Source: Clostridiales bacterium
Lineage (GTDB): Bacteria > Bacillota > Clostridia > Saccharofermentanales > Saccharofermentanaceae
Assembly: GCA_017554745.1 (NCBI GenBank)
Contig: JAFZHS010000013.1
Span: 62,001 to 126,000, forward strand
Reading direction: 5' to 3'
Length of the DNA stretch: 64,000 nt
Shown one piece after another: positions 25,512 to 32,186 of the stretch. Below the pieces are notes generated by a model that was not told the DNA's origin, did not search any database, and saw only the letters and a list, made by a program, of their open reading frames with translations. Position 1 is the stretch's first letter. Each line of letters opens with the position of its first letter. A program made the translations under genes and the position numbers.

Positions 25512-26830
25512 TGAGAGTCTATTTCCTGACATTAGGATGCAGAGTCAATCAATATGAGACAGATGCCGCAAGGCGTCTGTTTCTTGATAATGGGCACGAA
25601 AATGTTAACTCCCCGGAAGAGGCTGACGTATGTATCGTCAACACCTGTTCGGTAACAGGCGAGGCCGACCGAAAGTCATCCCAGATGCTCAGGAGAATGG
25701 CCAAGAATAATCCCAATGCGGTCATCGTTGCGATGGGGTGTGCATCAGAGTTAAAGAACGGTGATGTTGCAGCCGACATCGTCATCGGAACGAGAGACAA
25801 GAATACTGTCGTAGCCAAAGTTGAAGAGTTCCTTGCACAGCGCGAGAACAAGTCTTTAGACCACAAGACAAGCCATACAAGGCCTGAAGTCAGCAAGACA
25901 GACGAATACCATGATTTTGGTACTGTCCTGTCACCTGAAGGCACCAGGGCTTTTATCAAGGTAGAAGACGGCTGCAATAACTTTTGCACATACTGCGTAA
26001 TCCCTTATGCGAGAGGAAGAGTCGTCAGCAGGCCTGAAGATGCATGCGTCAAAGAGGCTGAATTCCTTGTGGAGAACGGCTTTAAGGAGATAATCGTTTC
26101 CGGTATCCATCTCTGCTCTTATGGTAAGGACCAGGGCAAGGATATCTCAGCTCTTCTGGAACTCTTGAAGAAGATCGATGCCATCCCGGGCCTTGAGAGA
26201 TTAAGGCTTGGTTCATTGGAACCAAAGTCTATGACACCGGAATTCATCTTAGGCCTTAAGAGCCTCAAGCACCTGTGCCCGCACTTCCATCTGTCGCTCC
26301 AATCAGGCTCTGATACTGTCCTCAAGCGCATGAACAGGAAGTACACGACTGCCGAATATGAGGACAGGGTAAATGCTTTGAGAGCAGAATTCCCGGATAT
26401 GTCGCTTACGACAGATATCATCACGGGCTTTCCCGAAGAAACGGAAGAAGAGTTCGAAGAGACCGTCAAATATGCCCAAAAACTTAGGTTTGCGAAGATC
26501 CATGTATTCCCGTATTCAGTCAGGGAAGGCACCAGGGCTGCGGATATGCCGCAGATAGACATGAGCATAAGGAAAGCCCGTGCCAAGAGGCTTATTGAAG
26601 TGTCTGACGCGCTCGCAGCCGAGTTTGCAGCCTCAATGACAGGTAAAGAAACTGAGATCCTCATCGAGAAGATTGAAGAAAAGGACGGCAAGACTGTCGC
26701 TGAAGGATATACGGCCAACTACATCAGGACCTTTGCTGAGGTCGAGAATGACCGGTTTTCGAGAGGTGATATCGTAAAAGGCGTTGTCATAAGGTCAGAA
26801 AACGAAAATTTATTTGTCAAATTCGAGTGA
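25511..26830 (+). CDS. mtaB: tRNA t6A37 methylthiotransferase MtaB
   Basis: This 439-residue radical-SAM enzyme adds a methylthio group to t6A at position 37 of ANN-decoding tRNAs. The N-terminal UPF0004 domain starts TLGCRVNQYETD, the MtaB version of the motif, and contributes cysteines for an auxiliary 4Fe-4S cluster (CSVTGEADRKS region, MGCASEL). The radical-SAM cluster is CNNFCTYCVIPYARG. A TRAM RNA-binding domain occupies about 375-435. It overlaps aspS by one base and lies under the same T-box control, so aspartyl-tRNA supply also controls this modification enzyme. Confidence 0.92.
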   Translation: MRVYFLTLGCRVNQYETDAARRLFLDNGHENVNSPEEADVCIVNTCSVTGEADRKSSQMLRRMAKNNPNAVIVAMGCASELKNGDVAADIVIGTRDKNTVVAKVEEFLAQRENKSLDHKTSHTRPEVSKTDEYHDFGTVLSPEGTRAFIKVEDGCNNFCTYCVIPYARGRVVSRPEDACVKEAEFLVENGFKEIIVSGIHLCSYGKDQGKDISALLELLKKIDAIPGLERLRLGSLEPKSMTPEFILGLKSLKHLCPHFHLSLQSGSDTVLKRMNRKYTTAEYEDRVNALRAEFPDMSLTTDIITGFPEETEEEFEETVKYAQKLRFAKIHVFPYSVREGTRAADMPQIDMSIRKARAKRLIEVSDALAAEFAASMTGKETEILIEKIEEKDGKTVAEGYTANYIRTFAEVENDRFSRGDIVKGVVIRSENENLFVKFE

Positions 26831-26853
26831 GAATTATCGAGCTTTCCGCCAAA

Positions 26854-26917
26854 TTTTTACAAATTTGTAAAAAATTGTGTTTTCAATGTGAAATCACATA
26901 TAAATTTGACGTATAAT
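26854..26917 (+). promoter_or_regulatory. Palindromes and -10 box before the beta-helix gene
   Basis: A perfect 20-bp palindrome (TTTTTACAAA then TTTGTAAAAA, 26854-26873) is followed by a second inverted repeat, ATGTGA-AA-TCACAT (26886-26899). TATAAT lies at 26912-26917, so the second repeat covers the -35 position. Both look like candidate operators; the first might instead act as a weak terminator for mtaB, though its T-tract is poor. Confidence 0.5.
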
Positions 26918-26970
26918 ATACCCAATTAAAAATATTTAAGGTGAAAACTCGGAAAAGGGAGGGACACTTA

Positions 26971-29196
26971 ATGAAGAAGTTTACAAAAGTACTCGCTGTT
27001 TTCTGCGCTATGGCAATGGTCGTCAGCGTTTTCTCAGCAACTGTTTTAGCAGATGATGAGAAATCTGAAGAGCTTGCTTCAGAGACAGTGGCCGAAGCAC
27101 CTGCAGTTGAGCCTGCAGCTGAAGGCGAGCCTGCACCTGAACAGGAACCAGAACCAGATCCTGAACCAGATCCTGAACCGGATCCTGAGCCCGAACCGGA
27201 GGTGATTCCGTTTGAAGGAGGTGTAATCGCACAGGCTGATATTAATGCTAATGGCGGTAAGATGCCTGAAGCAGCAGGTACGTATACACTTACGCAAGAT
27301 ATTACAGTTCCTAATAGTGCTCAGATTTCTGCAGCTGGCTCACAGGTTACTATTGATCTTGCCGGTCATACAATTACTTATACCGGAACAGAAAATCTGT
27401 ATACGGTTGGCTTGGTAGAGTCTGCTACTGTCAACAACAAAGAGAGTGTTCTTGTTCACGGAAATATAGTTTTGACCATCAAAGACTCCGGAACAGATGG
27501 TAAGATCGTTGCGTCAAACACTACAACGGGTGGTGTTGACCATTGGATAAGCATCAATAACATCAATAACGTCAAGTATCCTAAATATGGAACTGAACCT
27601 GATGGAAGAGGTGGTTGTATTCTTGTACAGAACAACTGCACACTGAAGCTTGAAGGTGGTACAATCAGCGGATTCCATTCCGAGAGTGATGGTGGCGCGA
27701 TACACATTTCTAATGGCGGTCATTGTGTGATGTCTGGTGGTAGAATTACTGACTGTCATTCAGATGGACTTGGTGATAAACCTAAAGAAGATGGCGCTGG
27801 TGCGATTTCATGTCACTGTACTAGCCAGGGAACTTCTGTTGATAATGCTCTATTAAAAACTTCAGAAGATGAAGAGGCTGTTGTAACAACAATTTCTTTA
27901 AAGGGGTCTCTTAAAATTACAGGCGGAATAATCGATAATTGTTCTGGCCGTTGGGGCGGCGCGATCAGAGTTCTTAGAGCCGATTTTGAGATTACTGGTG
28001 GTACAATTGAAAATAACTCTGGCCTTAATGGCGGCGCAATCTGTTATGTTTATAACGGTAAGGGTTCCTTTAAAATCTCCGGTAATCCTGTAATTTCCGG
28101 AAACATTTCTACTGGCGCTGGTAGCAATGTAAAAATGTCCAACTTATGGTTCAATGATGGCGCTACAGCCACACTTTCCGATAATCTTGCAAGCACAGCA
28201 AAAATCGAGTTTGGTACTTCCGCACTTAATAGCACCATCTTTAATACCAACGGCAAAAATTATTCAATCGATAGTTTTGTTTGCAATCACGCTGGTTACA
28301 TTGCATATGCTTCAGGCAACAGTATCAAGATTAAGGTGCCGTTTGTTGAACCTAAGGTAAACGGTTACATAATCGGAATTGGCGGAGAAATTCTCTTTAA
28401 AGCCTATGTGGATTTCGGTTCAGCTTCTCAGTCAGATGTTTCCATAAATTATACGTATTCGTATACGAAGGCCGGCTCTGCAGAGGTAGTTATCAACAAG
28501 GATGTTGCTGATTTTTATTCTGACACTAAAGGCACCTACTTTGTAATACCTGTCGAGTCAGCTTGTATGACGGCACCTATCACGATAACGCTTTCTTGTG
28601 ACGGTATGGATGATAAAGTTTATACAAAGACTGTTGAAGACGTAGCTAAAGAATCAGTCACAATAGATTCTTCTTATGAAGATCTTGTAAATGCACTTCT
28701 TACTTATGGCGGATATGCCCAGGTTCAGCTGAAGATCAATGCTGATACTCTTCCTACAGTAAGTGGTGTCGATTTCACTGATCCAGCTGATTTTGGCCTT
28801 GCATCCAGCACATATACACCTGCTTCAGATCCTAACGGAGCTTTTGGTGGTGCTAGCGTTTCGTTCCTTTCAAAGACCGAAGTTAAGCTGCGTTTCTTGA
28901 AGTCTGCATTGGGAGACACGGCACCTGCCATGACGGTTAATTATGCAGAGGGTTCAAAAACAGTTGAGGCTGTTGAAGCCGGAAATTATTATGTTTATAC
29001 TCTTAAGGGTTACGATGGTGCCGGTTTCAAGGCTTCACAGTACAACGTGTCTTTTGAGTATTCTGTTGGTAATGTTAGTGGCGAGTATTCAGTCTATACA
29101 TATCTTCAGGTAATTTACGGTACCGGTACTCAGCCTATGAAGAATTTGGCACAGGCATACTATAATTTCGCTGTAGAAGCAGCTAAAATTGCATAA
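26971..29196 (+). CDS. Secreted right-handed beta-helix surface protein
   Basis: This 741-residue exported protein has a signal peptide ending near VLA-DD (about residue 27) and an acidic repeat linker of Pro-Glu/Asp pairs (about 45-75). Residues about 120-400 are repetitive, of the form GGxI..N.G.L.L.GGTIS and GGAI.I.NGG, the pattern of a right-handed parallel beta-helix as in pectate-lyase-like and Pmp-type adhesins. The C-terminal 300 residues look like beta-sandwich modules. No sorting motif or catalytic residues are recognised. The frame opens earlier at 26941, but GGGAGGG is eight bases from ATG 26971. Third-position base use is visibly richer in A/T than in neighbours, possibly a sign of transfer. 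A small peptide gene follows at 14 bases. Confidence 0.72.
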   Translation: MKKFTKVLAVFCAMAMVVSVFSATVLADDEKSEELASETVAEAPAVEPAAEGEPAPEQEPEPDPEPDPEPDPEPEPEVIPFEGGVIAQADINANGGKMPEAAGTYTLTQDITVPNSAQISAAGSQVTIDLAGHTITYTGTENLYTVGLVESATVNNKESVLVHGNIVLTIKDSGTDGKIVASNTTTGGVDHWISINNINNVKYPKYGTEPDGRGGCILVQNNCTLKLEGGTISGFHSESDGGAIHISNGGHCVMSGGRITDCHSDGLGDKPKEDGAGAISCHCTSQGTSVDNALLKTSEDEEAVVTTISLKGSLKITGGIIDNCSGRWGGAIRVLRADFEITGGTIENNSGLNGGAICYVYNGKGSFKISGNPVISGNISTGAGSNVKMSNLWFNDGATATLSDNLASTAKIEFGTSALNSTIFNTNGKNYSIDSFVCNHAGYIAYASGNSIKIKVPFVEPKVNGYIIGIGGEILFKAYVDFGSASQSDVSINYTYSYTKAGSAEVVINKDVADFYSDTKGTYFVIPVESACMTAPITITLSCDGMDDKVYTKTVEDVAKESVTIDSSYEDLVNALLTYGGYAQVQLKINADTLPTVSGVDFTDPADFGLASSTYTPASDPNGAFGGASVSFLSKTEVKLRFLKSALGDTAPAMTVNYAEGSKTVEAVEAGNYYVYTLKGYDGAGFKASQYNVSFEYSVGNVSGEYSVYTYLQVIYGTGTQPMKNLAQAYYNFAVEAAKIA

Positions 29197-29210
29197 GTGA
29201 GGGAATAATA

Positions 29211-29315
29211 ATGGAAAAGATTAATTACGAAGAGTGTGAGATTGAAGTAATAGTCTTTGAAGGCATGGATGTAATTTGTGATAGTAATGATCCGTTTGGT
29301 GGTGAGTGGACGTAA
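29211..29315 (+). CDS. 34-residue acidic peptide downstream of the beta-helix protein
   Basis: ATG 29211 has GAGGG upstream (spacing about nine) and encodes a 34-residue acidic peptide beginning MEKINYEECEIEVIVFEG and ending SNDPFGGEWT, with two cysteines. It lies 14 bases after the surface-protein gene and before a clear terminator, so the two should be one transcript. The shape (N-terminal acidic EIEVIxFExxDVI motif and Gly/Asp/Trp tail) resembles small peptides I recall from clostridial genomes near exported proteins, some of which may be precursor peptides. That link is from memory and no maturation enzyme is visible nearby. Confidence 0.55.
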   Translation: MEKINYEECEIEVIVFEGMDVICDSNDPFGGEWT

Positions 29316-29372
29316 TCATTCCTAATTACTTCAAATCGTATCGATATTGATACTAACAACTTTAATCATTTA

Positions 29373-29408
29373 AGACCTCCTTGTACTCCCAAGGAGGTCT
29401 TTTCTTTT
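29373..29408 (+). terminator. Intrinsic terminator after the beta-helix/peptide unit
   Basis: AGACCTCCTTG (29373-29383) and CAAGGAGGTCT (29390-29400) form a perfect 11-bp stem followed by TTTCTTTT. The rest of the 337-base gap contains only the small peptide gene and the ireB promoter region. Confidence 0.92.
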
Positions 29409-29488
29409 GCTTTCATCCCCGAAACGTATTGGTTTAAGGCATTTTCGTAACATTTTAATCAATTCTTAATTTTTTTTGCTAGTACATG

Positions 29489-29497
29489 TGTTAGAAT
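29489..29497 (+). promoter_or_regulatory. Extended -10 promoter of ireB
   Basis: TGTTAGAAT is an extended -10 element 36 bases before the ireB start; no convincing -35 is present. Confidence 0.45.
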
Positions 29498-29532
29498 GAA
29501 TTTATCGAAGAAAACTTCGTTCGGAGGCCCTT

Positions 29533-29781
29533 GTGGACAGCAACACAGCAAAATTTGATCTTTCAGGAGACAGAACGGCTGATGTACAGGCGTTGATGAC
29601 GTATGTCCTGAGCGCACTGAAGGAAAAGGGTTATAACCCTATCAACCAGCTTGTCGGTTACTTTATCTCAGGTGATCCTACGTATATCACCAACTACAAG
29701 GGCGCCAGAGGACTTATCAAGCGTATCGACAGGGATGAGCTCCTTGAGGTAATCATCAACGATTACTGCTCCAGACTGTAA
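29533..29781 (+). CDS. ireB: IreB family regulatory phosphoprotein (DUF965)
   Basis: This 82-residue protein matches IreB along its whole length: an N-terminal FDLSGDRTADVQ containing Thr residues (the family is phosphorylated by the IreK/PrkC kinase), then VLSALKEKGYNPINQLVGYFISGDPTYIT and RGLIKRIDRDELLE. It negatively regulates IreK-dependent cephalosporin resistance in Enterococcus, and its role elsewhere is less clear. The start is GTG at 29533 with GGAGG five bases upstream. The order ireB, ruvX, DUF1292 is a well-known Firmicutes arrangement. Confidence 0.93.
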   Translation: MDSNTAKFDLSGDRTADVQALMTYVLSALKEKGYNPINQLVGYFISGDPTYITNYKGARGLIKRIDRDELLEVIINDYCSRL

Positions 29782-29809
29782 AAGGGCAAAGATAACAAGT
29801 ATAATTATG

Positions 29810-29836
29810 AGGCGGCTTGTGGCCGCCTTTTATTTT
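29810..29836 (+). terminator. Intrinsic terminator between ireB and ruvX
   Basis: AGGCGGC (29810-29816) pairs with GCCGCCT (29822-29828), followed by TTTTATTTT. Read-through to ruvX is likely, because no new promoter is apparent. Confidence 0.7.
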
Positions 29837-29863
29837 CGAGAGGTTTTGGGGAGGAAAGACCAA

Positions 29864-30295
29864 ATGGGCAAAGCAGCCGGAAGAGTAATGGGAATAGACT
29901 TCGGCACAAGACATATCGGCGTTGCCGTATCTGACGAACTGAGAGTGATCGCGAGGGGCATCGAGACCGTCAACTGGAATGGCGAAGATCCCGAGTGGGC
30001 GCTTAACAGGATATGCGAGATCATCAAGGAGATGGAAGTAAATGCCATCGTTATCGGGCGCCCTGCAAGGACGGACGGCACTAGATCTGAGACGCAGGAC
30101 AAGGCAGAAGCGTTCGGCAAGGAACTGGCTGCCAGATGCGGTATAGAGCCTGTTTTTAAAGACGAGCGTTATACGACTGTCCTGGCTTCAAGATACCTTC
30201 ACGAGAGCAATATGAAGGCCAAGAAGCAGAAGAAGGTCATCGACCAGGTGGCTGCCGAGATAATCCTTCAGGATTATATTGATACGCTTTCTTAA
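29864..30295 (+). CDS. ruvX: Putative pre-16S rRNA nuclease / Holliday junction resolvase (YqgF)
   Basis: This 143-residue RNase H-fold protein has the YqgF motifs MGIDFGTRHIGVAVSD (first catalytic Asp), IVIGRPARTDGTRSET, DERYTT and the late acidic segment KKVIDQVAAEIILQDY. YqgF family members process the 5' end of 16S rRNA and were earlier called Holliday junction resolvases. The open frame starts at 29807 inside the terminator, but GAGG lies upstream of ATG 29864, which gives the family-typical N-terminus. Confidence 0.92.
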   Translation: MGKAAGRVMGIDFGTRHIGVAVSDELRVIARGIETVNWNGEDPEWALNRICEIIKEMEVNAIVIGRPARTDGTRSETQDKAEAFGKELAARCGIEPVFKDERYTTVLASRYLHESNMKAKKQKKVIDQVAAEIILQDYIDTLS

Positions 30296-30311
30296 GCAAG
30301 ATCCCCGTATA

Positions 30312-30395
30312 TTTGTTATCTTGTTCGCTTCGCTCACTAAGATAACAAACAGCTCGCAACCCTTGCAAGCAAGTTGCTCGCTTATTTGTTATAAT
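30312..30395. repeat. Long hairpin and repeat cluster plus extended -10
   Basis: TTTGTTATCTT (30312-30322) pairs perfectly with AAGATAACAAA (30339-30349) around the loop GTTCGCTTCGCTCACT. GCTCGCAAC and GTTGCTCGC follow as a second small repeat. TGTTATAAT at 30387-30395 is an extended -10, probably the promoter of the next operon. The hairpin has no T-tract, so it resembles a REP-like element more than a terminator. Confidence 0.5.
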
Positions 30396-30446
30396 TATCT
30401 ATTATGACTTTTTAAAAGAATAAGCCCACTATAAAGGAGAAATAAT

Positions 30447-30806
30447 ATGGCTGAAGATAACAACACACCCGAGATCGGACCTAAGGACGAGCTTATTGAC
30501 GCAATCGCACAGCTTGATGACGAGGGTGACAGAGTCATCGAACTCAAGGATGAAGTGACAGGCGAGACGACAAAAGCTATTGTCGAGAGCACGTTCCTGT
30601 TTAACGGAAATACTTACGTTGTACTGATCATCGATTCCGATGAAGAGGAGGATGTCAGCGAGTACGTCATTATGAAATTTGTCGACAAGGACGGTGAGGT
30701 CCTTCTTGAGAACGTAGTCGACAAGGAAGAAGACGTTATCTACGACTACTATGACAAGCTCTGCGAAGAGCTCTACGGCGACGATGAAGAATCAGAAGAC
30801 GAATAA
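30447..30806 (+). CDS. DUF1292 (YrzB-like) protein
   Basis: This is a 119-residue, very acidic cytoplasmic protein. The central part (GDRVIELKDEVTGETTKAI, FLFNGNTYVVLIIDSDEEED, EYVIMKFVDKDGEV) matches the DUF1292 fold common after ruvX in Firmicutes; its function is unknown. AGGAG precedes the ATG. Its last 23 bases overlap the start of the next gene, which looks like a diverged relative. Confidence 0.88.
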   Translation: MAEDNNTPEIGPKDELIDAIAQLDDEGDRVIELKDEVTGETTKAIVESTFLFNGNTYVVLIIDSDEEEDVSEYVIMKFVDKDGEVLLENVVDKEEDVIYDYYDKLCEELYGDDEESEDE

Positions 30807-31206
30807 TAAGCCTGCAGGGCTCAAGAAAAAGATAGCACTGGAGAAAGACCGCAAGGCCAAGCTCGCAGGAAAGCATCTTAAGGAGAGCCGCGGCGAAGAA
30901 CTCATGGTAATGCGCGATCCTTACAGCAAGAAGGATTACTATATGTCGCGCATTGATTCTTTCACGCTCATGAAGACCGAGTACGTCGTCATGTATAACT
31001 ACGTACCTGATGACGGAAGCCACACAAAGCCCGAGCTTGTTATTATGCGCACGGCCATAGGCGAGAATGGTGACAGAGTCTACTATTCGATCAAGGACGG
31101 CGAGGAGCTCGAGAGGGCATTCGTATTCTTCATGAGAAGGTACTACGGCGCACAGGCCGCTGAGACCAGAGCTAAGAACGGAGTAGCATCCGGAGACCAG
31201 AAGTAA
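30784..31206 (+). CDS. Basic DUF1292-like paralogue overlapping the previous gene
   Basis: This 140-residue protein starts at ATG 30784, inside the last codons of the DUF1292 gene in another frame. The first 40 residues are strongly basic (KNQKTNNKPAGLKKK). The remainder (DSFTLMKTEYVVMYNYVPDDG, ELVIMRTAIGENGDRVYYSI, EELERAFVFFMRRYYG) follows the DUF1292 pattern of strand-strand-helix. I infer a duplication in which one copy stayed acidic and the other acquired a basic, perhaps nucleic-acid-binding, N-terminus. Its own ribosome binding site is weak, so coupling to the upstream gene is likely. Role unknown. Confidence 0.65.
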   Translation: MKNQKTNNKPAGLKKKIALEKDRKAKLAGKHLKESRGEELMVMRDPYSKKDYYMSRIDSFTLMKTEYVVMYNYVPDDGSHTKPELVIMRTAIGENGDRVYYSIKDGEELERAFVFFMRRYYGAQAAETRAKNGVASGDQK

Positions 31207-31208
31207 AA

Positions 31209-32186
31209 ATGACTTTCAAGGAAAATGCATTAGGCAAGATAAGTGCATTATCTAAAGCAGTTCTGGGACTGGTGATATTTGTCTGTCTCGAATATGCCGT
31301 TTTCTCGGCATTTGATTTTTTTCATATAGACAGAGGCATCTACAGGGGCGTTTATAATTTCTCGGTCTCTGCCGTTACGATAGCGATGATGATCATCATC
31401 CATAAGATCAGCTCCACGCCCGGCGATCCGCTCATAAAGCTAAAGAAGATAGGGCCTGACCAGGCTATATGCCTTGTAATAATCGCGCTCGGTATGCTGG
31501 GCTTAGTAACGCTCTATATCTCCGTTGCAGATATGATCTCCGATTATCTCGCTTCCATGAAAGACGCTATGGAAGAGTACCGCGAGAGTGTCGACAGGTA
31601 TTCTGACACACCACAGCAGGTAATACCTTTATGGGATTCCATACTTTATATCGTGGTGGTCTGCTTTATCGTTCCTGTCGCGGAAGAGATGATCTTCAGA
31701 GGCGTAGTCTTCGGTTATCTCAGAAAAGGATTCGGCCCTGTTGCATCAGTTCTTTTGTGCGCTGTCGGATTCGGTATTATGCACGGCATCACGATCCATA
31801 TCGGCTATGCATTGGCCTGCGGAATCATTATCGCGACCTGTTATTATCTGACAGACAGCCTCATAGCACCTATCCTGCTGCACATGCTATTTAATGTCTT
31901 CGGTTCAGGTGTGGCTTATGTTTTCGCGCTGGACGAAGTGAAGATACCGGCTGAAACAGCGCATAAGATACTGCAGGGAATTAACATCACTTCATTATTG
32001 TTCATGCCTGTATCGGTTTTTGCTTTCGCTTTCCTCCTTCACATCAAGAGGAGAAACGACGGCAAGAAGGTCGTGGAAGAATACAAGGCGACACATACGC
32101 CTGCATCAGAGGAAGAAGATCCTTTCGCAGATGAAGGCGAAGAGACAAATACAAGCGTCAGTGCAGAATCAGAGGAACTGGCATGA
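31209..32186 (+). CDS. CPBP-family intramembrane metalloprotease
   Basis: This 325-residue membrane protein has about eight helices. The CPBP (Abi/Rce1-like) catalytic motifs are in order: EEMIFRGVVFGYLR (Glu-Glu and Arg), FGIMHG (His) and HMLFNVFG (His-x3-Asn). Relatives act as membrane proteases in peptide maturation, immunity to bacteriocins or protein anchoring; the substrate here is unknown. A long acidic cytoplasmic tail follows the last helix. It overlaps the large envelope protein gene by four bases (ATGA), so the protease and that protein may act together. Confidence 0.88.
   Translation: MTFKENALGKISALSKAVLGLVIFVCLEYAVFSAFDFFHIDRGIYRGVYNFSVSAVTIAMMIIIHKISSTPGDPLIKLKKIGPDQAICLVIIALGMLGLVTLYISVADMISDYLASMKDAMEEYRESVDRYSDTPQQVIPLWDSILYIVVVCFIVPVAEEMIFRGVVFGYLRKGFGPVASVLLCAVGFGIMHGITIHIGYALACGIIIATCYYLTDSLIAPILLHMLFNVFGSGVAYVFALDEVKIPAETAHKILQGINITSLLFMPVSVFAFAFLLHIKRRNDGKKVVEEYKATHTPASEEEDPFADEGEETNTSVSAESEELA

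Noticed and set aside
26854..26873. Terminator for mtaB
   Set aside because: The palindrome is AT-only apart from its two C/G pairs and lacks a proper T-tract after the stem, so I listed it as a candidate operator and not a terminator.
27023..27297. Minus-strand frames rich in Val/Gln/Leu and Arg/Phe opposite the beta-helix gene start
   Set aside because: They come from the Pro-Glu/Asp repeat linker read backwards; no start signal or independent evidence.
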